From NCBI GenBank assembly GCA_964036045.1, contig OZ038385.1:682001-746000 (forward strand): 64,000 nt of DNA, read 5' to 3'. Shown piece after piece: positions 34,101 to 40,927 of this stretch. The translations under genes were made by a program, and so were the position numbers. Numbering within the stretch: the stretch's first letter is position 1; each line of letters begins with the position of its first letter. Under the pieces are notes generated by a model. It was not told the origin of the DNA, did no database searches, and saw only the letters and a program-made list of their open reading frames with translations. The DNA is from Eutreptiella sp. 'Long Island Sound 2002' (lineage: Eukaryota > Euglenozoa > Euglenophyceae > Eutreptiales > Eutreptiaceae).

Positions 34101-36147
34101 AGCAGGGAGAGGCCCACTCGGAGTGGCACGGCTCAAGCCAGCCTCTCTGGATGAAGTCACGGAGGATCTTCTCCATGGCCTCTTTCCTCTCGCCCCTCAG
34201 GGCAAACTCCCGGTGACGATACACACGGGGGTCCTGCTTCAGTCGTATCTTGGCCTCGCCATACGGTCCACGCACCGGTGGGGGGAACACAGGTTTGCCG
34301 CTGAAGAAGGTCTCGCCATACTTCTGCTTCAGCCTGGCCCTCAACGCCTGGATCTTGGGGCAGTCATCGGACTCCGCCTTGGCTTTCCCGGGCACTTGAA
34401 CCACGGAGCTTACTTGAGGGGTAGCGACCCCGCTCGCTTTCGGCTCAGGTGGTCTTCCCAGGTGGCCCAAAGGGCCATCTCTGGTCTTGCCTCGGAACAG
34501 ATCGCCGTAGGTGGGTGGGTTACCGCCAGGCGGCTCGTCTTGGTTGGACATGTGATCCAGCACCCTCTGCACGAAGGTATTCCCGTCATAGGAACCGGAG
34601 ACGATTGAGTCCACTTCCCACCAGGCTTTGTCCTGGCCTTTGCCCTCACGCTGGTTTCCCCAGTCGTGAAAGGGCTGATCCATATACCCCTGAACCAGAT
34701 CCCACTCCTCTTCAGTGAGGGGGTCTTCGGAGTCCGATTCTTCGATGTCAACAGGGGGAACCGCAAAGCATTGCCTCCAAGGTTCTGCTATGATACGGTT
34801 GACACACACGAAGTCCGTGGTGTCGGCCTGATCAAGGCCCCCATCCACATAGTGGAATTCTGTTGGCCATCTTTGGGGTGGCATGGGCTGTCCCTTAGCG
34901 TCCTGATAGACAGTCTCTCCAGCCGGTAGGACGACCTTGTTCAAGGTCATGTTGGTCAATGAGGCTACCCAATGTCGGGTACTTTCCTCCTCGGTGCATC
35001 CCATAGGAACAACCAGCACTGCCTTGGAGCGGTCCTTGCGAATCTTCGCTATCGCTCTTGGAATGTCCCAACGGGGGCAATGGATCCACATCAATCCCTG
35101 ATGCGGACCCCAGTGCTTCTTCCACGCGGAGTCCTGGGCGCTCCAGTACTTCTCACATACCCGCAGATGGGCGGAGGTTCCTGAAGAGAACGCATCCAGG
35201 GCCGGATCCGACGCTCCCAGGTCCGCGACCACTCGGTACGCCACTTCCGGCCTTACGCCGTACTCCTGGTTCGCTGGCCCAGTAGGCTCAGTGTCCAGCG
35301 CGGCCACTTCGAGCTGATTGCGTTCGGGGTGGATCCATTGGCATTCCACATGGTGCTCAGGTGACGAAAGCCACGAGAGCTGGTCGTCCTGGTACAGGGT
35401 CATGGAGGCCTGGGCCGGGAGGACGCCGGAGTCCGTCTCCATCATGAAGTCGTACCCGACGATCATGTCCCAGTCCATCTCGGCCTCGTAGAAGCTACCG
35501 TGCAGAAGGATTTCCTTGCCGAGGTCTGGGCGGCTCAGCTCACGATGGTTCACGAACTGCAGCCCAATGGCCGCTTCCTTCGTGCCTCCCACCATGTACT
35601 GGCCGTTCGCCACCTTCAGCCTGACAGGTTTCCGACTGTCGGTAAGACACTCTGGCGGAAGCAGGCCAGCCTTGACCAAGCTGACTTGAGCTCCCGTGTC
35701 GACCAACACGTCGAAAACCTTTTCCACTTCCCCGCATAAGGCACGGACCTTAAGATGCAACTGCCGCTCGCGACCGACACGGCGCACGGCGTGCAAACTC
35801 AGGCTCTCTGGCCGTTCCAGAAGCTCCACAAGCGACTGGTGCAGGTCGTGGACAATGGGCTCAGGCTGCCCATCTGCAGCATCCAGCTGCGGTCCGGGTG
35901 ATCCTCCGATACTCTCGGATAGATCCTGTAGTACATCAAACACGTTCTTGGTCGCGAAGGACGGACGGGTGCAAGGGTTCGTGCCTTCACTTGCCCGCAC
36001 CCCGCCTCCGCGACTGGGCGCCAGACCGGGCCTTCCGCCCGCGGCAGTCCCCTTGTGCTTATCGACTCCCGACTGGGATGGATCGGCGCTTCCCACGTCA
36101 CCATCCTGCGACCGCCCTAGCTGGGGCCCTTGGCTGCAGGGGCTCCG
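31126..36147 (-). CDS. pol: Alpha-1 Pol polyprotein (protease, RT, RNase H, integrase, chromodomain)
   Basis: It is open from the codon after the gag UAG (36148-36150) to the stop at 31126, about 1673 codons, in the gag frame. The first in-frame Met comes after the protease active site (VLVDTGAQVSLV, about residue 149), so a separate start would lose the protease. RT motifs are DYRGLNAQTQ, IDLKHGYHQMPL, VMPMGVTNGNAAFQ and the catalytic PFVDDVII at about 796. RNase H shows LRTDASDYAIGAVL and CTDHQSLQSW. Integrase has HHMLHP with CSVCQAC, then VDRHSGY, CSDRGPQF and NGRAEVAGR. The chromodomain (YTVEKILAQR to TWEPVSSFVP) is at about 1600-1655. It would be made as a Gag-Pol fusion. Confidence 0.95.
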   Translation of the reverse strand, partial: RSPCSQGPQLGRSQDGDVGSADPSQSGVDKHKGTAAGGRPGLAPSRGGGVRASEGTNPCTRPSFATKNVFDVLQDLSESIGGSPGPQLDAADGQPEPIVHDLHQSLVELLERPESLSLHAVRRVGRERQLHLKVRALCGEVEKVFDVLVDTGAQVSLVKAGLLPPECLTDSRKPVRLKVANGQYMVGGTKEAAIGLQFVNHRELSRPDLGKEILLHGSFYEAEMDWDMIVGYDFMMETDSGVLPAQASMTLYQDDQLSWLSSPEHHVECQWIHPERNQLEVAALDTEPTGPANQEYGVRPEVAYRVVADLGASDPALDAFSSGTSAHLRVCEKYWSAQDSAWKKHWGPHQGLMWIHCPRWDIPRAIAKIRKDRSKAVLVVPMGCTEEESTRHWVASLTNMTLNKVVLPAGETVYQDAKGQPMPPQRWPTEFHYVDGGLDQADTTDFVCVNRIIAEPWRQCFAVPPVDIEESDSEDPLTEEEWDLVQGYMDQPFHDWGNQREGKGQDKAWWEVDSIVSGSYDGNTFVQRVLDHMSNQDEPPGGNPPTYGDLFRGKTRDGPLGHLGRPPEPKASGVATPQVSSVVQVPGKAKAESDDCPKIQALRARLKQKYGETFFSGKPVFPPPVRGPYGEAKIRLKQDPRVYRHREFALRGERKEAMEKILRDFIQRGWLEPCHSEWASPCFVVPKKVAGEWRLVADYRGLNAQTQHDSYTLPLIEDMLQKQHRRRIFTVIDLKHGYHQMPLAEESRACTAMSTPLGPLQWKVMPMGVTNGNAAFQRMLENLLEPVRDCADPFVDDVIIASGDPSMSYEELLEAHERDVTRVLDLLVRHKLTGSSDKATIAVSEVVFAGHVVGNGQRKPIPGKVAAIEHWEKPKTVSELRAYLGFCNYYSGYIKMYAEYAAPMTTMLKGNREQTKKGSKKALVWTEESDRAFEGMKQALLSAVGLHLVDPDRGFVLRTDASDYAIGAVLEQVLDDGRHVPVAFWSRVLAEGQRRTWTPREKEAYAIVMALRKWAGYIALHPVTVCTDHQSLQSWHKEHVDTPSGPASRRARWHETLAKFDLTVVYVPGKDNTVADCLSRWAYPASKGMQDISAHGDEAETAEAKRIIEMERLMEEEGAKCFVVMAADAPLASRVSRTVSVLAPVGAAGGRPGPAPPVGTESDKHLFPESCLQDDWTDDYASSEAFAAEYRAVTDPDDGQKWPKGLTEEDGKLYRNGKLPVPESRVLELCEAWHHHMLHPGVKKQALDMQRRFEIDHIVLYTAIKKIRKGCSVCQACNPDNRNVKGEPQWTPVPDQPMESVAMDVFSMPEVHIGKETFDCVVLCVDRHSGYVVAVPARKKGLLAKEVAVMMIRHWLTVFDIPRTICSDRGPQFTGGWFKAMCSLMGIRHAKSVAYLSRSNGRAEVAGRQLFEKLRKIHITNPRRNWFEEMWPALKAHHDTPTPGGLSPHQILFGRDPLGRGLPLSGDGMAMDAKEFFARQEQTAQDIRQQLEKEHAERQKSAPSSTAQKFRVGDPVWVIRPRPMGTHRTKTWFTPGEVVRRIGEDTYRIKVGHGQFRERHESQLCVREPDLRGRHVSLDYAKHEADSDDDYAEQDDYTVEKILAQRPKASAPGGLEFKVRWRGYGPSHDTWEPVSSFVPRVNTPFMEYIRKHKTKIHVSDLAALTRAIAARGA

Positions 36148-36153
36148 CTAGGG
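36115..36153 (-). promoter_or_regulatory. Candidate gag-pol readthrough site of Alpha-1: UAG buried in a stem
   Basis: Gag ends with UAG (36148-36150) followed by CGG. The stop is inside CCCTAGC (36147-36153 on the minus strand), which is perfectly complementary to GCTAGGG about 25 bases downstream (36115-36121). The stop codon would be paired in a 7-bp stem that could extend further with internal loops. Pol continues in frame. Readthrough is inferred; alternatively pol is made some other way. Confidence 0.5.
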
Positions 36154-39100
36154 GGCGTCGGTTGTGGAAGAGGGGGTGTTCTCCTCGGCCTCAACGTCGT
36201 TGATGCCCTTCTTTCTTCCCCCTTTACCTCCTCCTTTACCCTTCTTGTCCTTGTCCTTGTTCTGGTCATTCTGGTTGTTCTCCTTGTTCTTGTTGTCCGA
36301 CCTGGGGACCCAGTTCCGTTTGATCTCCTGGATCTCCTTGGCCAACTCGGTTCCCACCGACGACATCAGCTTGGCCAGCTCGTCCTTGTCCACCTCCATC
36401 TTGGCTTCCCGGATACCCGCGGGCGCACGCTTCTTCGACCCTTGCGCCTTCTTGTAAGCCTCCGTGTCGGCCTTGTGGACGGGGCATGTTCGGTGGTCAT
36501 GGTTGAAGCCTTTCTTCCTCCCATAACACACGAAACAGCCCTGAGGGTGAGCTCGTATGAACTCCCCAAAGGACAGCGGAGGGTCGCCAATGCGGCGAGG
36601 ATCCCTCTTCTCCTGCTTCCTCCAACCCTGCTGCAGGGGCTTCCAGTTTCCCGGCTTGCTCCCCGTGTTCAGGTTCTTGGCCACGAAGGCACAAACGGCC
36701 ACTTCGGCGGGCTCATCGTCGTCGTCATCGTCGACGAGAGTCTCATCGCCGCAGGCTCCCGCTGGGTCCATGGCAGATTCCCCGCCAGGTCCCTCGCCAA
36801 CGTAGTTGACGTCGCGGTCGCCGGGCCTCAACCCGCGGGTGTGGTGGAGGTTTCGGTACTCTTTGAGTACTTTCTCGCCAACCCACTCCAGGATCTCGTC
36901 GCAGCTCATCCGCGCCGGGATGGGCTGCAGACGGATGGTCTGGCCGCTCAACTCACAATCGTCAAGGCGCCACATCGCGGTCTTCTCGCGATCGCCCGAG
37001 ACGGTGATGAGAAGAGCGTTCCGCAGGGAGTGCCGTTTGACATCCCGGGCCACGTTCTTCTTCGCCCAAGACACAACGTTCGTATGATACTCCTTGGGGA
37101 GCATCATCTTGACCGTGTCGTTGGACTTGGCCCTCTTGGATTCCTCCTTGGTGACCCTCTTGATCCATGCTTCCGGCAGCATGGAGAGCAGGCGAGCCTG
37201 CTCGTCACCCTCGTTCCAATCCTCCACGTTGCGGCGGAAGAGGGTGTATTTCCCTCGGAAGTCCCGCCACTCTCGTAGGCGGATCTTCCGTCCATGATGC
37301 TCAAGCTTGATGGACTTCCAGCGCTTGGCAGCCACCTGCGGAGCGTCCACCCGCTCCTGCTCGTTGAGCCACTTCTTGGCGTCCTTGAGGGTCTTGATTC
37401 TCCCCTCCTTGGTCGCCACGAAGTATAGCTCGCCGAGCACTTCCGGCAGGCGGTACCTGAACCGTTTGAAGACATACTTCTCCGCATCAGCGGGAGGTAT
37501 GTCTTCAGTGACGGTCAGCCCCCAATCGTCCAGCTTCTCCAAGAAGCGGTCGAGGTTGAGGGGGTTGCCGTCGTACATGGGGGGCTTGATGTCCTTCAAG
37601 TCTTCCCACACGGCGGCGTCCGCGGCCTTAGAGACCATGAACGCCGGCCGCGAGGTCGACCGAGGTTCCCATCGGCCTCGCCCACGGACTCCCACGGCCG
37701 CCACGTCCATCTCCTCCATGGAATCCCTGTGGCTACGCCGCGGTTCCTCCACGTACGCTGAACCGAAATGTTCACGCCGTACTGCATCCATGTACGCATC
37801 CTCATCACGGCGCCGGCGGCTGCGTTCAGCGGCCTCCCGTCGTACACCACGCGGCGGGCTGATGTCGAACTCCTCCAGGTCCAGGTCCAGGTCCAGGTCC
37901 TCACCTTCGCCGACATCCCACTCCACGTCTCCTCTGGGGACCTCATCCCTGAGTCCACCATAACGTCCTCCAGCCCTGGGGATTGGCACCGGGGCTGGTG
38001 GCGGGCGTCGGGGGCGTACAGGCGTCCGCGGTGGGGCACGGCGGTTGTGGTAGTCAGCGCTGAGCCACTCATCGCGCCATTCCTCACTGCCACTGCCGGG
38101 CGGCGCGCGCTCGTTGCAGCGGCCCGCGCTGTGGTGAGAGGGGGCGGTGAGAGAGGGGGCACTGGCGCTGGGGCAACTCCTGGGGGCTCCGCCGGGGGCG
38201 TGGGGTCTGCCTGGACCTGGTCCGGGTCCCCAGCCGTCGTCCGACGAGCCAGACTCCAGGGGTGGGTGGTCGCTGCCGACTCTCCCACGGGCTTCCAGCG
38301 CATCCAGCCTCTCCTGCAGGCCGCTGACGACGTTGGTCAGCGACTTGGTCTCGGCCCTGGCGATGTCCAGGTCCTTCTGCGCGCGCGCGGCGACCGTGGA
38401 GATGCGAGCCATCTCGACCTTGCCCGTGTCTACCTCGCACTCGAGGGCAAAGACCCTCCTGCGGAGGTAGACAATCCACCGCCACGTGGTGTCCGGGTCG
38501 CCGTTCCCTGGTGGGTCGTCGGGGTCCCCAGGGGGTCCTCCAGGAGGGCCACCGCCGGGTCCGCCCGGTCCAGGGGCTCCTCCCCCGCCCGGTGGTCCGC
38601 CTCCAGGGGGTCCACTTGGTGGGCGTCCTCCAGGGGGTCCTGATGGTCCTCCGCCAGGGGGTCCCGGTGGGTCTCCGCCGGGTCGCCTCGGTGGGTCCGA
38701 GGATGGGCGCTTCCTCGTGATGCCGAACTCCATGTCGTCATCCTCGTCCATGTCGCCCCACCTGGGCGTCTCGGTCTCGGAGGACTCGGAGCTCCGGTAG
38801 GGAGGAGGGGGATCCTCATCCTCACCTTCCATGGGGACGTCTCCGCCACCTCCGCCCGTCCAAGCCACCACTTGGCGATGTCGACGGCCTCGTTCATCCC
38901 CGTCACTGGCGGTGAAGAAGGGGTCACTGTCGTGGGGGTGCCCACCCGCTGGCCTCCGCGGCCTCTCGGGGGTCTTCCCCTTGCCCTTCCTCCGTCGACG
39001 GGCGGTGGTGCTACCGCTCCCACTGCTGCCCGTGTCCGCCTCATCCAGCTTCATCCTGGAGGAGGCGTCCCCTTCGAAAAGCCTTCGAAGGGTCTCCACT

Positions 39101-40476
39101 CGCGATCCTCCCGGGGGAGTCTCGTGGCGGAGTTTGGCCTCTGCCTCCTCCATTGCGGCGGCGGTGGCTGCAGCAGCTCGCGCTTCGGCTTCTTCCCGAG
39201 CACGAGCCGCCTCGGCTTCCCGGGCCTGCTGCAGCTGCGCCTTCTGCGCCTCCAACGCCGCCAGCTCCGCCTCCGTCTTGGCCTTCTCCTCAGCGACCTT
39301 CCGTCGCGCGGCCTCGATGGCTTCCTTCTTGGCGGCGTCCTCCTGGGCCTTAGCCGTCGCTTCGGCGTGGGCCCTTTCCTCCGCCTCCTTCTTTGCCCTC
39401 CCTTGGGCAAGCGCCTCTTCCAGCGCCTTCACCTCGGCCTCCTTGCAGGCAATGGCCTCCTGCGTCAGGCGGGCTTCCTCGTCGGCTGCCGCCAACTCAC
39501 CGTTGACCTGGGCAGTTGCTGCCCCATGGGCGGCTACGGCCGTGAGTCCGGCCGCAATGGCCGCCACGGTCTGGGTGTGGATGGCCATGCCATGCGCCCA
39601 CTGCACAGCCTCCTCCTGGGCGATGCCGGCGGCGCCCTCCACGGCAGCGCTGTACTGCCTGGCCCGTTGCCGGGCAAACCGACGGTTGCAGGGCACCCCA
39701 CAGGCGCGCTCAGAGGCGCGCGCCACGTCCCTTTCGGGAGCGACGCTGCTGCTGGAGCTGGCCTGGTCGGCCGGCGTCCTCCCGCGGTGGGCCGACTCGA
39801 TGTCGCTGCTGGGGCCTGCTGAGGCCTGCCGGGCCTTCAGGAGCAGCGAACGGGGCTTGGCCTGGGTCTGCTTGGCGACTTGGATGTAGTCGCCAAGGGT
39901 GGTGGAGCCGGGGTGGTGTCCACCATTGGGCCGTTGGGGACTGGGGGCTGGGGTTCCGCCCTTGGCGCCTTGGGCGGCTTCGGCAGCCAGGGACTCCTGG
40001 TACTCCCGCCACCTCCGGTCCCTCTTCTTGTCCCCGGCGGACCGCTTCTCCGTCCCCGGAGACGCGCTGCTGCTGCCCTGCAGCCTGGGCTCGCTTCCCG
40101 GTTCCGGGAACTTCTTCTCGATCACGTCCCACAGGGAGACGTTGATCGAGGCGCCCGACGGGTAGGCGTTGGGGTCCTCGTCCTCCTTGATCCCGTCGGG
40201 GCGCAGCCCTTCGCCGGGCCTGTCCGGCCGGGTCCACGCCCTCCAGCGCCTCTGCTGGTGGCGGTACTCGTACCCTTCCGCCCGCAGCCAGTCCTCCACG
40301 GCCTGCAGGCGGTCGGGGGCGATGTCCGTGCGGAGCTCGAAGCTCCTGGGCATGCCGCCTTCGCACTGGGGGTTGCTGTGGCGGTAGTGCTGGTCCCCAA
40401 CCAACCCACGCAGCAGGCGTGCTGCATGGGGGTGGGGCCGCGGCCACGTCCTGCCCGCTTGCTGCCAATTCACCAT
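36148..40476 (-). CDS. gag: Alpha-1 Gag, unusually large
   Basis: I chose the ATG at 40476 (GCCATGG context); the frame is open a little further upstream without ATG. At 1442 residues it is several times the usual Ty3/gypsy Gag. Regions in order are a structured N-terminus; an Ala/Glu/Lys coiled coil at about 330-450 (EAEVKALEEAL, KAKTEAELAALEAQKAQLQQ); a Pro/Gly tract at about 590-660; an Arg-rich and acidic linker; a capsid-like domain at about 960-1215 (YDGNPLNLDRFLEKLDDW, WLNEQERVD, FRGKYTLFRRNVEDW); a zinc knuckle variant CX2CX8HX4C (CFVCYGRKKGFNHDHRTC) at about 1313; and a Lys/Gly-rich tail. The capsid and zinc regions support Gag identity. The N-terminal 900 residues have no recognised family. 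Confidence 0.9.
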   Translation of the reverse strand: MVNWQQAGRTWPRPHPHAARLLRGLVGDQHYRHSNPQCEGGMPRSFELRTDIAPDRLQAVEDWLRAEGYEYRHQQRRWRAWTRPDRPGEGLRPDGIKEDEDPNAYPSGASINVSLWDVIEKKFPEPGSEPRLQGSSSASPGTEKRSAGDKKRDRRWREYQESLAAEAAQGAKGGTPAPSPQRPNGGHHPGSTTLGDYIQVAKQTQAKPRSLLLKARQASAGPSSDIESAHRGRTPADQASSSSSVAPERDVARASERACGVPCNRRFARQRARQYSAAVEGAAGIAQEEAVQWAHGMAIHTQTVAAIAAGLTAVAAHGAATAQVNGELAAADEEARLTQEAIACKEAEVKALEEALAQGRAKKEAEERAHAEATAKAQEDAAKKEAIEAARRKVAEEKAKTEAELAALEAQKAQLQQAREAEAARAREEAEARAAAATAAAMEEAEAKLRHETPPGGSRVETLRRLFEGDASSRMKLDEADTGSSGSGSTTARRRRKGKGKTPERPRRPAGGHPHDSDPFFTASDGDERGRRHRQVVAWTGGGGGDVPMEGEDEDPPPPYRSSESSETETPRWGDMDEDDDMEFGITRKRPSSDPPRRPGGDPPGPPGGGPSGPPGGRPPSGPPGGGPPGGGGAPGPGGPGGGPPGGPPGDPDDPPGNGDPDTTWRWIVYLRRRVFALECEVDTGKVEMARISTVAARAQKDLDIARAETKSLTNVVSGLQERLDALEARGRVGSDHPPLESGSSDDGWGPGPGPGRPHAPGGAPRSCPSASAPSLTAPSHHSAGRCNERAPPGSGSEEWRDEWLSADYHNRRAPPRTPVRPRRPPPAPVPIPRAGGRYGGLRDEVPRGDVEWDVGEGEDLDLDLDLEEFDISPPRGVRREAAERSRRRRDEDAYMDAVRREHFGSAYVEEPRRSHRDSMEEMDVAAVGVRGRGRWEPRSTSRPAFMVSKAADAAVWEDLKDIKPPMYDGNPLNLDRFLEKLDDWGLTVTEDIPPADAEKYVFKRFRYRLPEVLGELYFVATKEGRIKTLKDAKKWLNEQERVDAPQVAAKRWKSIKLEHHGRKIRLREWRDFRGKYTLFRRNVEDWNEGDEQARLLSMLPEAWIKRVTKEESKRAKSNDTVKMMLPKEYHTNVVSWAKKNVARDVKRHSLRNALLITVSGDREKTAMWRLDDCELSGQTIRLQPIPARMSCDEILEWVGEKVLKEYRNLHHTRGLRPGDRDVNYVGEGPGGESAMDPAGACGDETLVDDDDDDEPAEVAVCAFVAKNLNTGSKPGNWKPLQQGWRKQEKRDPRRIGDPPLSFGEFIRAHPQGCFVCYGRKKGFNHDHRTCPVHKADTEAYKKAQGSKKRAPAGIREAKMEVDKDELAKLMSSVGTELAKEIQEIKRNWVPRSDNKNKENNQNDQNKDKDKKGKGGGKGGRKKGINDVEAEENTPSSTTDAP

Positions 40477-40916
40477 GGCAGCGGGGGCGTAGATGGTCTC
40501 AAAGTCCTTGATGTGCACTCGTTCAACTCAACGAACTGGTTGTGGTTGTTGAGGAGGGTGCTGCAGCACTGGATTGGAAGTGCGGCTGGTGCTGGTCAGC
40601 CGGTGGTTGTGGAGGTGGTTGACGCGGCCTTGCTGGTCGGCCGATGGGACTCCGGGTCGGCCGATGGGGCTGATGCAGGAGTCCTGGTCTGTGCTACTCT
40701 TTCACGGTTGCTGCGCGGTCAGGGCGATGCGCTGGACGGCGCTGCGGGCTCCGTGACGAACTCGGCGCTGTCGCTGAGTGGCGCTGCGAGCCGCTGCGCT
40801 GCGCTGCGAGACGCTGCGCTGCGCTGCGAGCTGCGAGCTGCGCCGCGCTGCTGCGACGCGCTGCTCGGGGTTGTTGGCCCCGAGTGGCACGCGAGGGCTG
40901 GGTAACCCCGCGGCGG
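40477..40916 (-). other. Alpha-1 leader between primer-binding site and gag
   Basis: The 440-base leader is GC-rich. At about 40780-40865 it has a short-period repeat of GCTGCGCTGCGA type units on the + strand that would make the RNA strongly structured. It could hold the packaging signal. No open frame of interest is seen. Confidence 0.6.
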
Positions 40917-40927
40917 TGAAACGCTTT
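40917..40927 (-). promoter_or_regulatory. Alpha-1 self-complementary primer-binding site
   Basis: The first 11 bases after the 5' LTR are AAAGCGTTTCA (minus). They are the exact reverse complement of TGAAACGCTTT inside the LTR (LTR B 26802-26812, LTR A 22507-22517, LTR D 1518-1528; LTR C 41040-41050 with one mismatch). There is no TGG start and no match to a tRNA 3' end. This is the layout of Tf1-type self-priming elements, in which the 5' end of the transcript primes minus-strand synthesis. Confidence 0.65.

Larger units (their letters stand above)
29637..40927 (-). mobile_element. Alpha-1 interior: intact Ty3/gypsy chromodomain retrotransposon
   Basis: The 11.3-kb interior lies between LTR C (5') and LTR B (3') on the minus strand. 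In order it has an 11-base self-complementary primer-binding site, a 440-base leader, a 1442-residue gag, a UAG, a 1673-residue pol in the same frame, a 3' noncoding region and a polypurine tract. No frameshift or extra stop is seen, so this copy may be competent. LTR C also belongs to Alpha-2, so the LTR pairing reflects recombination and cannot be used for dating without caution. Confidence 0.92.

Noticed and set aside
38872-39822. 316-residue Gly/Leu-rich + strand frame
   Set aside because: It is antisense to the Ala/Glu-rich coiled coil of Alpha Gag, whose codons read as Leu/Gly-rich on the other strand.
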